From NCBI RefSeq assembly GCF_037113525.1, contig NZ_CP146963.1, forward strand, positions 1,550,001 to 1,614,000: DNA of 64,000 bases, read 5' to 3'. The stretch's first letter is position 1. Every line of letters starts with the position of its first letter. The notes beneath the pieces are model-generated. The model worked only from the letters and a program-made list of their open reading frames with translations, was not told where the DNA came from and ran no database searches. Shown piece by piece: positions 8,983 through 17,156 of the stretch. This DNA comes from Butyrivibrio fibrisolvens. GTDB taxonomy: Bacteria > Bacillota > Clostridia > Lachnospirales > Lachnospiraceae. The position numbers and the translations under genes were made by a program.

Positions 8983-9438
8983 ATGGAGCTAAAGAACAAA
9001 ACAATAAATGATGATTCCAATGCTATTCTTGAACAATATAAGCTTTATGTTGAGATGGCAGATAAGGTCAGTGAACGACGCAATAATGTTAATACATTTT
9101 TTATTGGACTTCATACTGTGCTTCTGGGGATTGTTGGCGTTAATGGATTTAGCGTGCAGAAATATTGGTATATCATTGTTATTTTAGGCGTGATTATGTC
9201 TTATGTTTGGTATTATTTACTGCAGAGTTATAAGCTCCTTAATGCTGGAAAATATGAGGTGATTCATGAGATGGAGCAGTTCTTGCCTTTTAATATGTAT
9301 TCTTATGAATGGGAAAAACTTAGATATGGTGAGGATAGAGCGAAATATTGGCCTATTTCACATTTGGAGAAGAAGATTCCTGTTGTTTTTGGAATTTTAT
9401 ATATTATTTTTGGAGTATATGTTTTCATAGGGAGGTAA
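8983..9438 (+). CDS. Small three-TM membrane protein, RipA/SLATT-like, in a TIR operon
   Basis: A 151-aa protein with ribosome site GATGAGGTGA before the ATG. The N-terminal helix contains LEQYKLYVEMADKVSERR. It is followed by two membrane segments (about residues 38-58 and 62-84), a cytoplasmic stretch with WEKLRYGEDRAKYW, and a third membrane segment at 131-150. The pattern resembles the RipA-family octameric membrane proteins and SLATT-type effectors that accompany nucleotide-signal defence systems. The stop overlaps the possible start region of the next TIR gene, so translation is probably coupled. It may be the pore-forming or membrane-disrupting arm of the system; this is inference from context. 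Confidence 0.75.
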   Translation: MELKNKTINDDSNAILEQYKLYVEMADKVSERRNNVNTFFIGLHTVLLGIVGVNGFSVQKYWYIIVILGVIMSYVWYYLLQSYKLLNAGKYEVIHEMEQFLPFNMYSYEWEKLRYGEDRAKYWPISHLEKKIPVVFGILYIIFGVYVFIGR

Positions 9439-9443
9439 TGTTC

Positions 9444-9827
9444 ATGAAAAAAAGAGTTTTTATTAGTTTTGACTACGATCACGATTCAGATCTTAAGGCT
9501 ATGCTAGTGGGGCAATCTAAAAATCCAGATTCGCCATTCGAGATTGTGGATATGTCAATTAAAGAAGCAATTTCAAATGATTGGAAGTCGTCAGCAAGGC
9601 GACGTATTCGAGGTTGTGATGTTGTGGTAGTTATTTGTGGGTTATATATGAAATCTGCATCAGGAGTAAGCGCAGAGATAAAAATCGCGCAAGAAGAGGG
9701 TACTCCATATTTTCTTTTGCATGGAAGAAGCAACGGTGCAACAAAACCTGTTGGAGCAAGAGAGACTGATAAAATATATACATGGAGTTGGGATAACTTA
9801 AAGATGCTTATTGGGGGGAGACGGTGA
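9444..9827 (+). CDS. MTH538-type TIR domain protein (Thoeris ThsB-like)
   Basis: A 127-aa protein. The ATG at 9444 has GGAGG 8 nt upstream; the longer frame back to 9348 runs inside the previous gene and is rejected. It begins KKRVFISFDYDHDSDLKAM and contains DWKSSARRRIRGCDVVVVI, then VSAEIKIAQEEGTPYFLLHG, with the Glu of the AEI segment in the position expected for TIR catalysis. This is the DUF1863/MTH538 TIR-like family, which includes Thoeris ThsB, an NAD-derived signal maker that senses phage. It lies between a membrane protein and a second TIR gene, with no ThsA next to it. Confidence 0.85.
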   Translation: MKKRVFISFDYDHDSDLKAMLVGQSKNPDSPFEIVDMSIKEAISNDWKSSARRRIRGCDVVVVICGLYMKSASGVSAEIKIAQEEGTPYFLLHGRSNGATKPVGARETDKIYTWSWDNLKMLIGGRR

Positions 9828-9829
9828 TT

Positions 9830-10303
9830 ATGAAAGTGTTTATATCTCATAAACAGGAAGACTCAAATATAGCGAATAACATATCTGTGGAACTATCAAA
9901 ATGTAATGTCCCTTTTTATTTAGATGTATTAGACGATATTACAGAGGATGGTAAAGCACTTACGGATCATATTAAGGAAAATCTTAATAGCTGTACAGAT
10001 ATTATTGTGGTAATGTCACCTAATACATATAAATCACAATGGGTTCCTTTTGAAGTGGGAATGTCAGCACAAAGAGATATGCCAACGGCTACTTTTTTGG
10101 AAAAGAATATCAAATTACCGGATTTTCTTGATTATTGGCCAAGGTTAAAAACACTGTCTGATATTCATAAATATATTGATACAAAAAAACAAATTGATGA
10201 AAAATATGCCCGAAATAGATATGGTGGTATTTTTGAAAACGCTGAAAATAGAAGTTTAACAAAAACCGAAATGTTTTATAGAGCATTAAAAGAAAATCTA
10301 TGA
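9830..10303 (+). CDS. TIR domain protein
   Basis: A 157-aa protein. The ATG at 9830 has GGGGAG 9 nt upstream and lies 3 bases after the preceding stop. TIR-domain features are KVFISHKQEDSNIANNIS at the start (beta A and box 1), then YLDVLDDI, CTDIIVVMSPNTYKSQW and FEVGMSAQRD, whose Glu is the probable NADase catalytic residue. The C-terminal ~60 residues are charged and helical. Two different TIR proteins in tandem behind a membrane protein suggest a signalling or sensing pair, as in Thoeris systems with several ThsB proteins. The exact function is inferred. Confidence 0.85.
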   Translation: MKVFISHKQEDSNIANNISVELSKCNVPFYLDVLDDITEDGKALTDHIKENLNSCTDIIVVMSPNTYKSQWVPFEVGMSAQRDMPTATFLEKNIKLPDFLDYWPRLKTLSDIHKYIDTKKQIDEKYARNRYGGIFENAENRSLTKTEMFYRALKENL

Positions 10304-10342
10304 TTTATACTTTACTTATGATGAAAAGAAAGGAACTCAAAA

Positions 10343-10516
10343 ATGGAAGAAAAGAGTAAATTCGAAATAGAAGATGGCAGGCAATATGGATATGATAAAA
10401 AAGGTGGATGGGATATAGATGTCTCTGAAAAGACACAAAAGACAAGCGATTTCGGGCACATACCGGGACGATATCAATGGGAAGAAACTGTTGATATATC
10501 TAAAGAAGATGAATAA
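10343..10516 (+). CDS. Small acidic protein, 57 aa, end of the TIR operon
   Basis: The ATG at 10343 follows AAGAAAGGAA, and the gene ends just before a terminator. The protein is hydrophilic, begins MEEKSKFEIEDGRQYGYDKK and contains GGWDIDVSEKTQKTSDFGHI. No known domain is recognised, but the size, ribosome site and place, 39 bases after a TIR gene and before the operon terminator, support a real gene. It could be a chaperone, inhibitor or accessory of the TIR proteins; there is no direct evidence. Confidence 0.6.
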   Translation: MEEKSKFEIEDGRQYGYDKKGGWDIDVSEKTQKTSDFGHIPGRYQWEETVDISKEDE

Positions 10517-10572
10517 ATGTTTCATTATTAAGAAATAAAGATAGTTCCATCGGTAAAAATGATACGAAAGAA

Positions 10573-10610
10573 TATAAAGAGAAAGGCGAAAGCGACTTTC
10601 TCTTTATTTA
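10573..10610 (+). terminator. Terminator of the TIR operon
   Basis: The inverted repeat ATAAAGAGAAAG / CTTTCTCTTTAT around a GCGAAAGCG tetraloop-like centre is followed by TTATTT. Confidence 0.8.
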
Positions 10611-10737
10611 TCTTTGATATGCGAATGGCTTTAGTCTTGAGCAGCAGATTATACTTTGTTGAAGAAACAATGCAACAGATATAAAATATATTTTAGATGA
10701 AACTATAGGACAAAACTGAAGTATGTTTGTTGAAAAA

Positions 10738-10759
10738 TGAATGATAATTGGAGATTATC
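10738..10759. promoter_or_regulatory. Shared palindromic site upstream of the 10780 gene
   Basis: It contains the interrupted palindrome GATAATTGGAGATTATC (half sites GATAAT/ATTATC). The whole 22-bp stretch is repeated exactly, in inverted orientation, at 12636-12657 upstream of the convergent gene. Both copies lie 20-25 bases before a start codon, a good position for an operator. Confidence 0.65.
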
Positions 10760-10779
10760 CTTAAAAAGGAGTTCGAAAC

Positions 10780-11364
10780 ATGGCAAGTAACTATAACAAT
10801 AGCATCACGAATGATAATAAAATCAAGGTATTTTTAAGTAGACCAAATCCTTTTTTGACCAATCAGCAGAAATTTATTGATATATTTCGAGAAGAACTTC
10901 TGAAGCATGATATTGAAACCATTACGTTGGTCGCAGATGATTATGACCTTACCGATTCCATGAATTATCTTAAAGGAATGATAAAACAATGCTACGGAAT
11001 GGTTATAATAGGTTTTAAGCAAATTTTTATTGAAAAAGGATACAAAAAGAAAGGTGGAACTCCCAATCCTAATTTTTTCTTCCCTGATGAAATAGACCTT
11101 TCTGGTCAAGCCTTAACAAGTCCTTTTTGTCACATAGAAGGAACAATGGGATTGTTAAACGATCTTCCATTGCTAATAATAAATGAAGAAGGAGTCCGTG
11201 AGGAAGGAATAATTGCTGGTGGTAAATTTTGCTATAAGACAGACCCTTTTTCATTAGATAATATTGATTACTTTTTCAAACAAAAGGTCATCGAGAAACA
11301 AATAAGTGTATGGCTAGGAAAGGTTAATGAAAACTATCTCTTTCTAAATTTAAAAAAGGTGTAA
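10780..11364 (+). CDS. Nucleotide-hydrolase-like (TIR/NDT fold) protein, probable defence gene
   Basis: A 194-aa protein with AAAAAGGAG before the ATG. It starts with a polar stretch, then IKVFLSRPNPFLTNQQKF, a Rossmann-like beta-alpha start with the pattern of TIR-like and nucleoside 2-deoxyribosyltransferase-like domains. Further on CYGMVIIGFKQIF forms a central strand, and FCHIEGTMGLLNDLPLLII carries a Glu in the typical catalytic place. No membrane segment is present. It lies next to the TIR operon and faces another gene of related fold with the same upstream site. The exact family is not known to me; an NAD- or nucleotide-targeting effector is an inference. Confidence 0.6.
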   Translation: MASNYNNSITNDNKIKVFLSRPNPFLTNQQKFIDIFREELLKHDIETITLVADDYDLTDSMNYLKGMIKQCYGMVIIGFKQIFIEKGYKKKGGTPNPNFFFPDEIDLSGQALTSPFCHIEGTMGLLNDLPLLIINEEGVREEGIIAGGKFCYKTDPFSLDNIDYFFKQKVIEKQISVWLGKVNENYLFLNLKKV

Positions 11365-11376
11365 ACACTGTTTATT

Positions 11377-12615
11377 TCATCTTACAACATTGCATATTCT
11401 AATAAGACTTCCATTCAGACTCTTGATACCCTGCAGAAGAGTGTCTTTCTGTAAGAGAGATATCTCGACATTTGTTGATATTTGAGAAATTATATTATCA
11501 TAATCAGTGTAGCCATCATTAATGATCGCATCTAAGTCGATTTTATTGTATCGGTAATAAATTCTCTCTTCAAAACTGAGAGTACTTACTTCCAATGGCA
11601 TATGAACATAAATTTTGGCATGATGTTTAGCAGTGTAATAGTATTCATTTATAATATTGATATCATCTGTGACTTCACATATTCTTAACAGTAATGCACA
11701 ATAATTTCTTGGGCAATACAAATTTTTTTTGCAAAATCCAGCCCCCTTCATATAATACTTAAGGGCTTCATAGTAATAGATTTTGTCCCCAGATATATTA
11801 AATAATCTGAGACAGATAGCGGCAACTCTACCGTATATTTCTTCCGAGGTAGAATTATCAATATCTATCCTTTCCTTTAAATAGTTCAATATGTCTATTA
11901 AGCTTTTTTCACTATTATCATGTTCTGCAATTTTATACTTTGCAAGTGCATAAAGAAGAATATTTTCTACAGATTCTTCCAGTTCCACTAAACTATTAAA
12001 CATATCAAGTGCAGATTCATACTCGTTATTATCCAAAAATTCTTTACCCTGTTTGTAAATGGCATATAATGACTTATCAGGAATGATTTCTTTATATATG
12101 TTTCTTTCGTTAAGTGCCCTAGAAATAGGATTGTCTGGCATATCAGTGTCAGAATTTACAGCAAAGTCAATAAACTTATTTAGATCATTTTGAACTCTTT
12201 TTATTTCACAGGCATCGATATGTAATCCTTGATGATTATAAAAAATAATCGGAACATAGGTTAAATCAAAGAATTTGAACTCTTTTTCTTTATCTTTAGA
12301 ACATAGCAAAATAGTAGATCTTGGTTTCAATGCATGACGTGCACCTAGTTCATAGATGGCATTAACATTCATTGTACTTATATCGGCAATTACAATATCA
12401 GCACCATTAAGACAAGTTACAAATTTGAAATCTATAGATGTAGAACCTGATATTTCATCACAACGGAATGCATTAAACCTGTCTTCATCATACAGTCTAA
12501 AGGGTACAAGGTGATTCGTATTGATGCATGGTTTTATGATTTCTTCGTATGTAGTATCAAGATTGATACCATTTTTTATTCCGTATCCCATTATTACAAA
12601 GCATGACTTTTCCAT
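11377..12615 (-). CDS. Nucleotide-hydrolase-like + tetratricopeptide (DUF4071/TRAFs-binding-like) protein
   Basis: A 412-aa protein. The N-terminal ~140 residues start MEKSCFVIMGYG and contain GADIVIADISTMNVNAIYEL followed by GARHAL, the TIR/deoxyribosyltransferase-like pattern with the conserved Glu of YELGARHAL. The rest is helical, with repeats such as GKEFLDNNEYESALDMFNSL and YYEALKYYMKGAGF that look like TPR units. This architecture resembles proteins labelled TRAFs-binding or DUF4071. It is convergent with the preceding gene (12 bases between stops) and shares its upstream palindrome, so the two are probably co-regulated. A role in stress or phage response is inferred from the neighbourhood. 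Confidence 0.7.
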   Translation of the reverse strand: MEKSCFVIMGYGIKNGINLDTTYEEIIKPCINTNHLVPFRLYDEDRFNAFRCDEISGSTSIDFKFVTCLNGADIVIADISTMNVNAIYELGARHALKPRSTILLCSKDKEKEFKFFDLTYVPIIFYNHQGLHIDACEIKRVQNDLNKFIDFAVNSDTDMPDNPISRALNERNIYKEIIPDKSLYAIYKQGKEFLDNNEYESALDMFNSLVELEESVENILLYALAKYKIAEHDNSEKSLIDILNYLKERIDIDNSTSEEIYGRVAAICLRLFNISGDKIYYYEALKYYMKGAGFCKKNLYCPRNYCALLLRICEVTDDINIINEYYYTAKHHAKIYVHMPLEVSTLSFEERIYYRYNKIDLDAIINDGYTDYDNIISQISTNVEISLLQKDTLLQGIKSLNGSLIRICNVVR

Positions 12616-12635
12616 ATCTGACCCTGTTTTTTAAT

Positions 12636-12657
12636 GATAATCTCCAATTATCATTCA
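12636..12657. promoter_or_regulatory. Second copy of the shared palindromic site
   Basis: It is an exact inverted copy of 10738-10759, 20 bases upstream of the minus-strand start at 12615. It also lies in the intergenic region of the divergent interrupted gene starting at 12772, so one regulator could control all three genes. Confidence 0.65.
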
Positions 12658-12771
12658 AAATCTTTCGCTAATCTTTAAATGGATTTTAATGTCATATACT
12701 ATTGTGTCTTGATTAATGTATGTGATAATATTGATGAAAACAATGGATGTTCCCAAAGAGGACTTAGTATT

Positions 12772-12838
12772 ATGCACCATCACAACATTGATCCATACCC
12801 AATTCCAAAAGACAAAAGCCCAATATATATAAATGAAC
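12772..12838 (+). pseudogene. 5' part of a 150-codon gene interrupted by IS21
   Basis: The ATG at 12772 has AGAGGA 9 nt upstream; the protein starts MHHHNIDPYPIPKDKSPIY. The frame reaches INE at the left IS boundary. Removing the IS and one copy of the 7-bp duplication joins it in frame to the downstream part (NEPWLIDKS), giving 150 aa. The gene is therefore insertionally inactivated. Confidence 0.8.
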
Positions 12839-12975
12839 TGATGATTCTTGTCTATTTGGTACAAGCATCTTGTAATACTCGGACGCTAGTTCCGCAATTA
12901 TCCGGACAATGGTTCTGTTAATATCCGGACAAGATTCCTGTATCAAGTGGACAAGATGACATCTACTTTTTTATA

Positions 12976-13752
12976 TTACTCGCTTGCCGTCTTATTGTCA
13001 TCTCCGGCGTCAGCCGGCATATGTTCTATAGTCGGACGGCGGGAAGGACCTTTTAGGTCAAACCTATACGCATTGCGCACTATGCGGTCAAGGACCGCAT
13101 CTGCAATCGTTTGATCCTTGAAAACTGAAACCCAATTCTTAACAGGTAACTGTGCTGAGATGGCTACAGACTTATGTCTGTGGTATCTTTCCTCAATGAC
13201 CTCAAGGAAGTCCTGCGTCATGGCAAGGTCCAGCTGTTTCATGCCAAAATCATCAAGCAGCAAAAGATTAGGTTTGACCAAATCCTGCATCAGCTTGTTG
13301 TATGAACCATCGCCTCGGGCGATATTCAGATCTGTAAGTAGCCTTGGGACTCTGTAACATCTTACAGTATGTCCTCTAGTACAAGCCTCTCTGCCAAAAG
13401 CTGAGAGCAGATATGTTTTGCCTACACCAGTTGCACCTGTAATGATGAGGTTGTTACCGCTTGTGACCCATTGGCAGTCTGATAGTCTTGCGACATCTGC
13501 TTTCTTGAGCTTTCGTATAGGTTCATAATCCAGGTTTTCAAGACATGCAGTAGGTTCCCTTAAATGAGCAAGTCGTATAAGCCGATTTGTCTTGGCTTTA
13601 TTTCTTGCATTGAACTGGGCTGTCACAATCATTCCCAGCCTGTCGTCAAAGGAAAGAGCCTGCGAAGCAGGAAGTTCATCCTGCCTGGCGTACTCAAGTC
13701 TCATGGCATTCAGCTTCATTGCTGTTAACTGTTCCGCTGTCTGGTAGTTCAT
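12976..13752 (-). CDS. istB: IS21-family ATP-binding helper protein IstB
   Basis: A 258-aa AAA+ ATPase that assists the transposase in target selection and strand transfer. It starts MNYQTAEQLTAMKLNAMRLE, the usual IstB N-terminal helix. Walker A is GATGVGKTYLLSAFG, Walker B is LLLLDDFGM, followed by the sensor region. It starts 13 bases after the istA stop on the same strand. Length is normal (~250 aa). The gene is intact. Confidence 0.95.
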   Translation of the reverse strand: MNYQTAEQLTAMKLNAMRLEYARQDELPASQALSFDDRLGMIVTAQFNARNKAKTNRLIRLAHLREPTACLENLDYEPIRKLKKADVARLSDCQWVTSGNNLIITGATGVGKTYLLSAFGREACTRGHTVRCYRVPRLLTDLNIARGDGSYNKLMQDLVKPNLLLLDDFGMKQLDLAMTQDFLEVIEERYHRHKSVAISAQLPVKNWVSVFKDQTIADAVLDRIVRNAYRFDLKGPSRRPTIEHMPADAGDDNKTASE

Positions 13753-13765
13753 GATGCATCACCTC

Positions 13766-15328
13766 CTATTCCCATTCTCCGACACGGAGATTTTCATGGT
13801 TTGGAGTTGGAGTATCCGCATCGGATTGATCAGCGTTTACGGGCTTCTTATCCTGATTGTTTTTCAGGATGTTCTTGAGTGTTGTATATGTAACAGAGTT
13901 AAGTTCAAGTGCTCTTTTACAAGCGCTATCAACTCTGGTGTTACCGTACTGCTTGCTGAAATTTACTACAGCCATGCAGGATTTATATGCCTGTTCCTCA
14001 AAGTCAGCCGACTTAAGGAGTGTATCTACAAAGCGGTATGCATTCTGACCTATGCTTGATGCCCTGTAGCGGTAATGAGTCCCGTCATACTGATTAAACT
14101 CTCTGATAGCACGATGGTTCGCAGGCATATGGCTTATCTCGGTTGCATAGCGTCTTCCAGAGAACTTCCTGACATGTATTGCAACCCTTTCGCCCATGGC
14201 GTTGAAGACCTCTATCTTCTTGGCATAGGCATGTATAGTAACAGAGTCCTTGTAAAGAGTATAGGGCACTGAATAGTAAAAGCCGTCATAATAAACATGA
14301 TAGTTATTCGGTACTGTCTTTACTGGCAGCGTCTCGTAATACTCAAAAGGATCTTTGGGCAGTGGCCTAAGTGCAGGCTTGTCAAGGGCTATAAAGTTGC
14401 TGCTCCTAGAACCTGGGCGATGCTTGAATGGTCTTTCAGCAAGCTCAAGCACACGATCCTTTATGTCAGTATTAAGAGCTTCGAAACTGTGGTATATCTT
14501 ATCCTTAAGCCATTCAAGAAGCCATGTTTCAAGCCAGCCCACGCCTGATTCAACTGTGGGTTTATCTCTTGGTTTTTTGACCCTTGCAGGGATTATAGCA
14601 ACCTGATAATGACGGGCCAGATCTCTGTAAGCATGGTTAAGCTCAGGATTATACAGGTTAGTATGTACAACAGCTGTTTTACAGTTATCGGGCACAAGTA
14701 TCTTTGGAAGGCCTCCATACCACTCAATGGCGTCTATATGGGCCTGATTCCAGTTGATCTGCGTCTCGTTAGGAAATGCTTCAACAAAAGGATATGAACT
14801 GTCTCCAAGCGTAGCAACGAAGAAATGAGCCTCATGAACAACACCGGTTTCATAATCAACAACGCAGGGAAGAGTATCGCCCATCCAATCGACAAACAGT
14901 TCCTTGCCAGGCTCGCGCTCCTGTGGAAGTACCACTTCTTTACCGGTATCTTCTTTCCAGGTATTGAACTTGGCGCAGAAGTAACTGTAGCTGTAACCAT
15001 CAGGATTATCCTTGCGGTATTCCTGTTCCCAGATGTAGAAAAGGTTGATCCTTCTGCTGGACATAAGGCGCTTGTATATGGCTTCCCAATCTGGTTCATC
15101 TTTGGATTGCTTACGACCAAAAGAGTCTGGATATATCAGCTCATTGATTCGCTCAGGAGAAAGCTTTACAGCTTCTTCATAAGTGAGCCCACAGTTCTTG
15201 CATCTGTTGAGAATTTCGCCAACGGTAGTTTTGGAACAATCTACAGCAAGTGCAATATCACGTAGATTAAGAGCCATTTCCCTCAGGCGAAGGACTTCAG
15301 TAACTTTCATAGTATCAAGACACCTCAT
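13766..15328 (-). CDS. istA: IS21-family transposase IstA
   Basis: A 520-aa DDE transposase. An N-terminal helix-turn-helix (LNLRDIALAVDCSKTTVGEI) binds the terminal repeats. The catalytic core shows Asp in ELFVDWMGDT, Asp in ILVPDNCKTAV and Glu in KPRDKPTVESGVGWLE, followed by the Mu-like C-terminal beta-barrel region. Length is normal for IstA (~510 aa) and no frameshift is seen, so the element appears competent. Confidence 0.95.
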   Translation of the reverse strand: MRCLDTMKVTEVLRLREMALNLRDIALAVDCSKTTVGEILNRCKNCGLTYEEAVKLSPERINELIYPDSFGRKQSKDEPDWEAIYKRLMSSRRINLFYIWEQEYRKDNPDGYSYSYFCAKFNTWKEDTGKEVVLPQEREPGKELFVDWMGDTLPCVVDYETGVVHEAHFFVATLGDSSYPFVEAFPNETQINWNQAHIDAIEWYGGLPKILVPDNCKTAVVHTNLYNPELNHAYRDLARHYQVAIIPARVKKPRDKPTVESGVGWLETWLLEWLKDKIYHSFEALNTDIKDRVLELAERPFKHRPGSRSSNFIALDKPALRPLPKDPFEYYETLPVKTVPNNYHVYYDGFYYSVPYTLYKDSVTIHAYAKKIEVFNAMGERVAIHVRKFSGRRYATEISHMPANHRAIREFNQYDGTHYRYRASSIGQNAYRFVDTLLKSADFEEQAYKSCMAVVNFSKQYGNTRVDSACKRALELNSVTYTTLKNILKNNQDKKPVNADQSDADTPTPNHENLRVGEWE

Positions 15329-15528
15329 TTCATACCCTCCTTAGAATGTAATTAATTACATTCTAAGAAGATCAATCTGAGATGTCATTTGTCCGGATGA
15401 TTCAGGAATGGCTGTCCGAATATTTCAGGAACAGTTGTCCGCATGTTTCAAGAATGCTTGTCCGGATAATAAAAGATTACATGTCCGGATAATTCAAGAA
15501 TCCTGTCCGGATGTTACAAGAATCATCA

Positions 15529-15921
15529 AATGAACCATGGCTAATTGATAAGTCTATATGCTATAAGAAGGATTTTGATTTGGATCAGGGCGGTGTTGAA
15601 GATAATATCAGGGTATATGTGCAGCTTGATATTAGTGCAGATGCTATTATTCGAAGATTGAACCACATCATATCATTTTATGGAGAGGCAAACGAAGATA
15701 ACGAATTCAATTTCAGTGCAGATCTTAATCTTATTATCTCCCAAGTAGAAATATATGATCAGATTTGGGGAGTAAGACATGGTATGAATGAAAAAGGGCA
15801 TAGCACAGAAGCCATTGCATTGATTCGTGAGATTGTTACGGTGCTAGAGAAAATACCTGATGGCTGTGCTGAGTTCTTTCCTTTTGAGATTATTGATGAA
15901 TTACAGGCGGAATATCTATAA
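15529..15921 (+). pseudogene. 3' part of the gene interrupted by IS21 (150 aa when restored)
   Basis: The remainder of the gene that starts at 12772. It reads NEPWLIDKSICYKKDFDLDQ and ends IDELQAEYL. The first TTG/ATG-like start of this frame is inside the IS end and is not natural. The protein has mixed alpha/beta character with YVQLDISADAIIRRLNHI and VEIYDQIWGVRHGMN; I do not recognise the family. It is followed by a good terminator. Together with the 5' part it forms a single-domain acidic protein of unknown function next to the defence genes. Confidence 0.75.
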
Positions 15922-15933
15922 AACTATAATATT

Positions 15934-15967
15934 AAAAGCGGATTGGAAATATGTTCAATCCGCTTTT
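15934..15967 (+). terminator. Terminator after the interrupted gene
   Basis: The stem AAAGCGGATTG / CAATCCGCTTT with a short loop and T run lies 13 bases after the stop. It also faces the end of the convergent recombinase gene and may serve both. Confidence 0.85.
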
Positions 15968-15992
15968 TGCCTGTTATATGTGGCATTGTCAA

Positions 15993-16931
15993 CTAATGCT
16001 GTATGTCCGGGCGAATAGAAAAACTGTTCCTGGGGTGCTTGTTGCACAATATGTCCTTTTGCTTGGACATAGAAACATGGGTATAGATTTCAGTAGTACG
16101 AATTGAGCTGTGCCCGAGCATTTCCTGAATATAGCGTATATCAACATCAGCATCAAGGAGCGATGTGGCAAAGGTGTGGCGCCACATATGTGGAGTAATA
16201 TGCTGCTTGATTCCTGCGAGATTTGTGTAGTGGTTAAGCATTCTGCGTACAGATTGGTCTGAAAGAGGCCGACCTTGTTGATTCACAAACAAGTGATGGC
16301 AAAGGCTGATCTCCTTATCATAGGCTTTTTTGTAGTTTACAAGTGCATCATGTACTTGATTGTTTCCTATCTGCAATATGCGTTCTTTTGCTCCTTTCCC
16401 ATTGATGAATACTGTATCTTCTGATAAATTCACATCATCCGGAACAAGATTACAGAGTTCAAAAATTCGTAAACCTGTGGCAAAAAGTAATTCACAAATG
16501 GCAGCATCTCTTATGGCGTTGCGTCTTCGATAGGCTGTTTTTCCATCATTAATCTGCTCATAAATAAGGGTAAGCATTAATTCTATGGTATCTAACGGGA
16601 TTATACGTGGGAGCGTTGATGGCTCACGAAACTTGCTTTGAACATGCGTCCAGGGATTTGCGGTAATGATGTTATGACTCTCTAAATAGTGAAAGAATGC
16701 TTTTATAGATGCTATTTTTCTTTTTACGCTTCTGGGTTTGTATTGGCGGTGAAGGCTTCTTAAATAATCTTCAAGTACCTCGGCAGATAGCTCTTTTAGT
16801 TCTACAGAAGATATGTTGTTGCCAAATTGCTTGAGATCAGTTGAGTAGGCTTTGATAGTTTTCAAGTTAAGCCTTTTCTGGCTTGAACAGAAATCCAAAT
16901 ACTTGTCTACAATCTTGTCGTAATTATCCAT
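15993..16931 (-). CDS. Tyrosine recombinase (XerC/XerD-like integrase)
   Basis: A 312-aa site-specific recombinase. The N-terminal SAM-like DNA-binding domain (DKYLDFCSSQKRLNLKTIKAY) is followed by the catalytic domain: Arg in LLFATGLRIFELC, HMWRHTFATSLLD giving His-x-x-Arg, LGHSSIRTTEIYTH giving the late His and Tyr nucleophile. Length is normal. The chromosome dimer genes xerC/xerD usually lie elsewhere with different neighbours, so this copy probably belongs to the accessory island with the defence genes. It could also invert or excise local DNA; no clear core site was found. Confidence 0.9.
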   Translation of the reverse strand: MDNYDKIVDKYLDFCSSQKRLNLKTIKAYSTDLKQFGNNISSVELKELSAEVLEDYLRSLHRQYKPRSVKRKIASIKAFFHYLESHNIITANPWTHVQSKFREPSTLPRIIPLDTIELMLTLIYEQINDGKTAYRRRNAIRDAAICELLFATGLRIFELCNLVPDDVNLSEDTVFINGKGAKERILQIGNNQVHDALVNYKKAYDKEISLCHHLFVNQQGRPLSDQSVRRMLNHYTNLAGIKQHITPHMWRHTFATSLLDADVDIRYIQEMLGHSSIRTTEIYTHVSMSKQKDILCNKHPRNSFSIRPDIQH

Positions 16932-17156
16932 TGTTCCCTCCTTGATATCTCTGATATTATATAGAGAAGAATTATATCATAGCGTATAAAATGATTATTT
17001 GCGGTCATTATATGGATTGGCCGGAAGAAGTGGCTTGTAGCTTTTGGATGGGAGACAACAGTTTTTTAGGTGTGGTATAGCTATTGCGGGGATGCCGTCA
17101 TGATTATTGGTGGCAGTAGTTGAAATAAGAGGATGAAGTAGGAAGCGTGGAAAAAT

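Larger units (their letters stand above)
12839..15528 (-). mobile_element. IS21-family insertion sequence, complete (2690 bp)
   Basis: It contains istA and istB on the minus strand. The ends are the perfect 13-bp inverted repeats TGATGATTCTTGT (12839-12851) and ACAAGAATCATCA (15516-15528), with TG..CA termini as usual for IS21. The 7-bp direct repeat AATGAAC flanks it (12832-12838 and 15529-15535). Inside each end are several copies of a TCCGGACA/TGTCCGGA motif about 24 bases apart, the multiple transposase-binding repeats known for IS21. The intact ends, both intact genes and the exact target duplication suggest a recent insertion. Confidence 0.95.

Noticed and set aside
12679..12921. 80-aa frame running from before the IS21 into its left end
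   Set aside because: The last part is IS DNA and the first part has no ribosome site. The real gene is the one starting at 12772 and continuing at 15529.
13751..15265. Several plus-strand frames of 60-146 aa across the IS21 element
   Set aside because: They are antisense to intact istA/istB and have no sensible protein composition.
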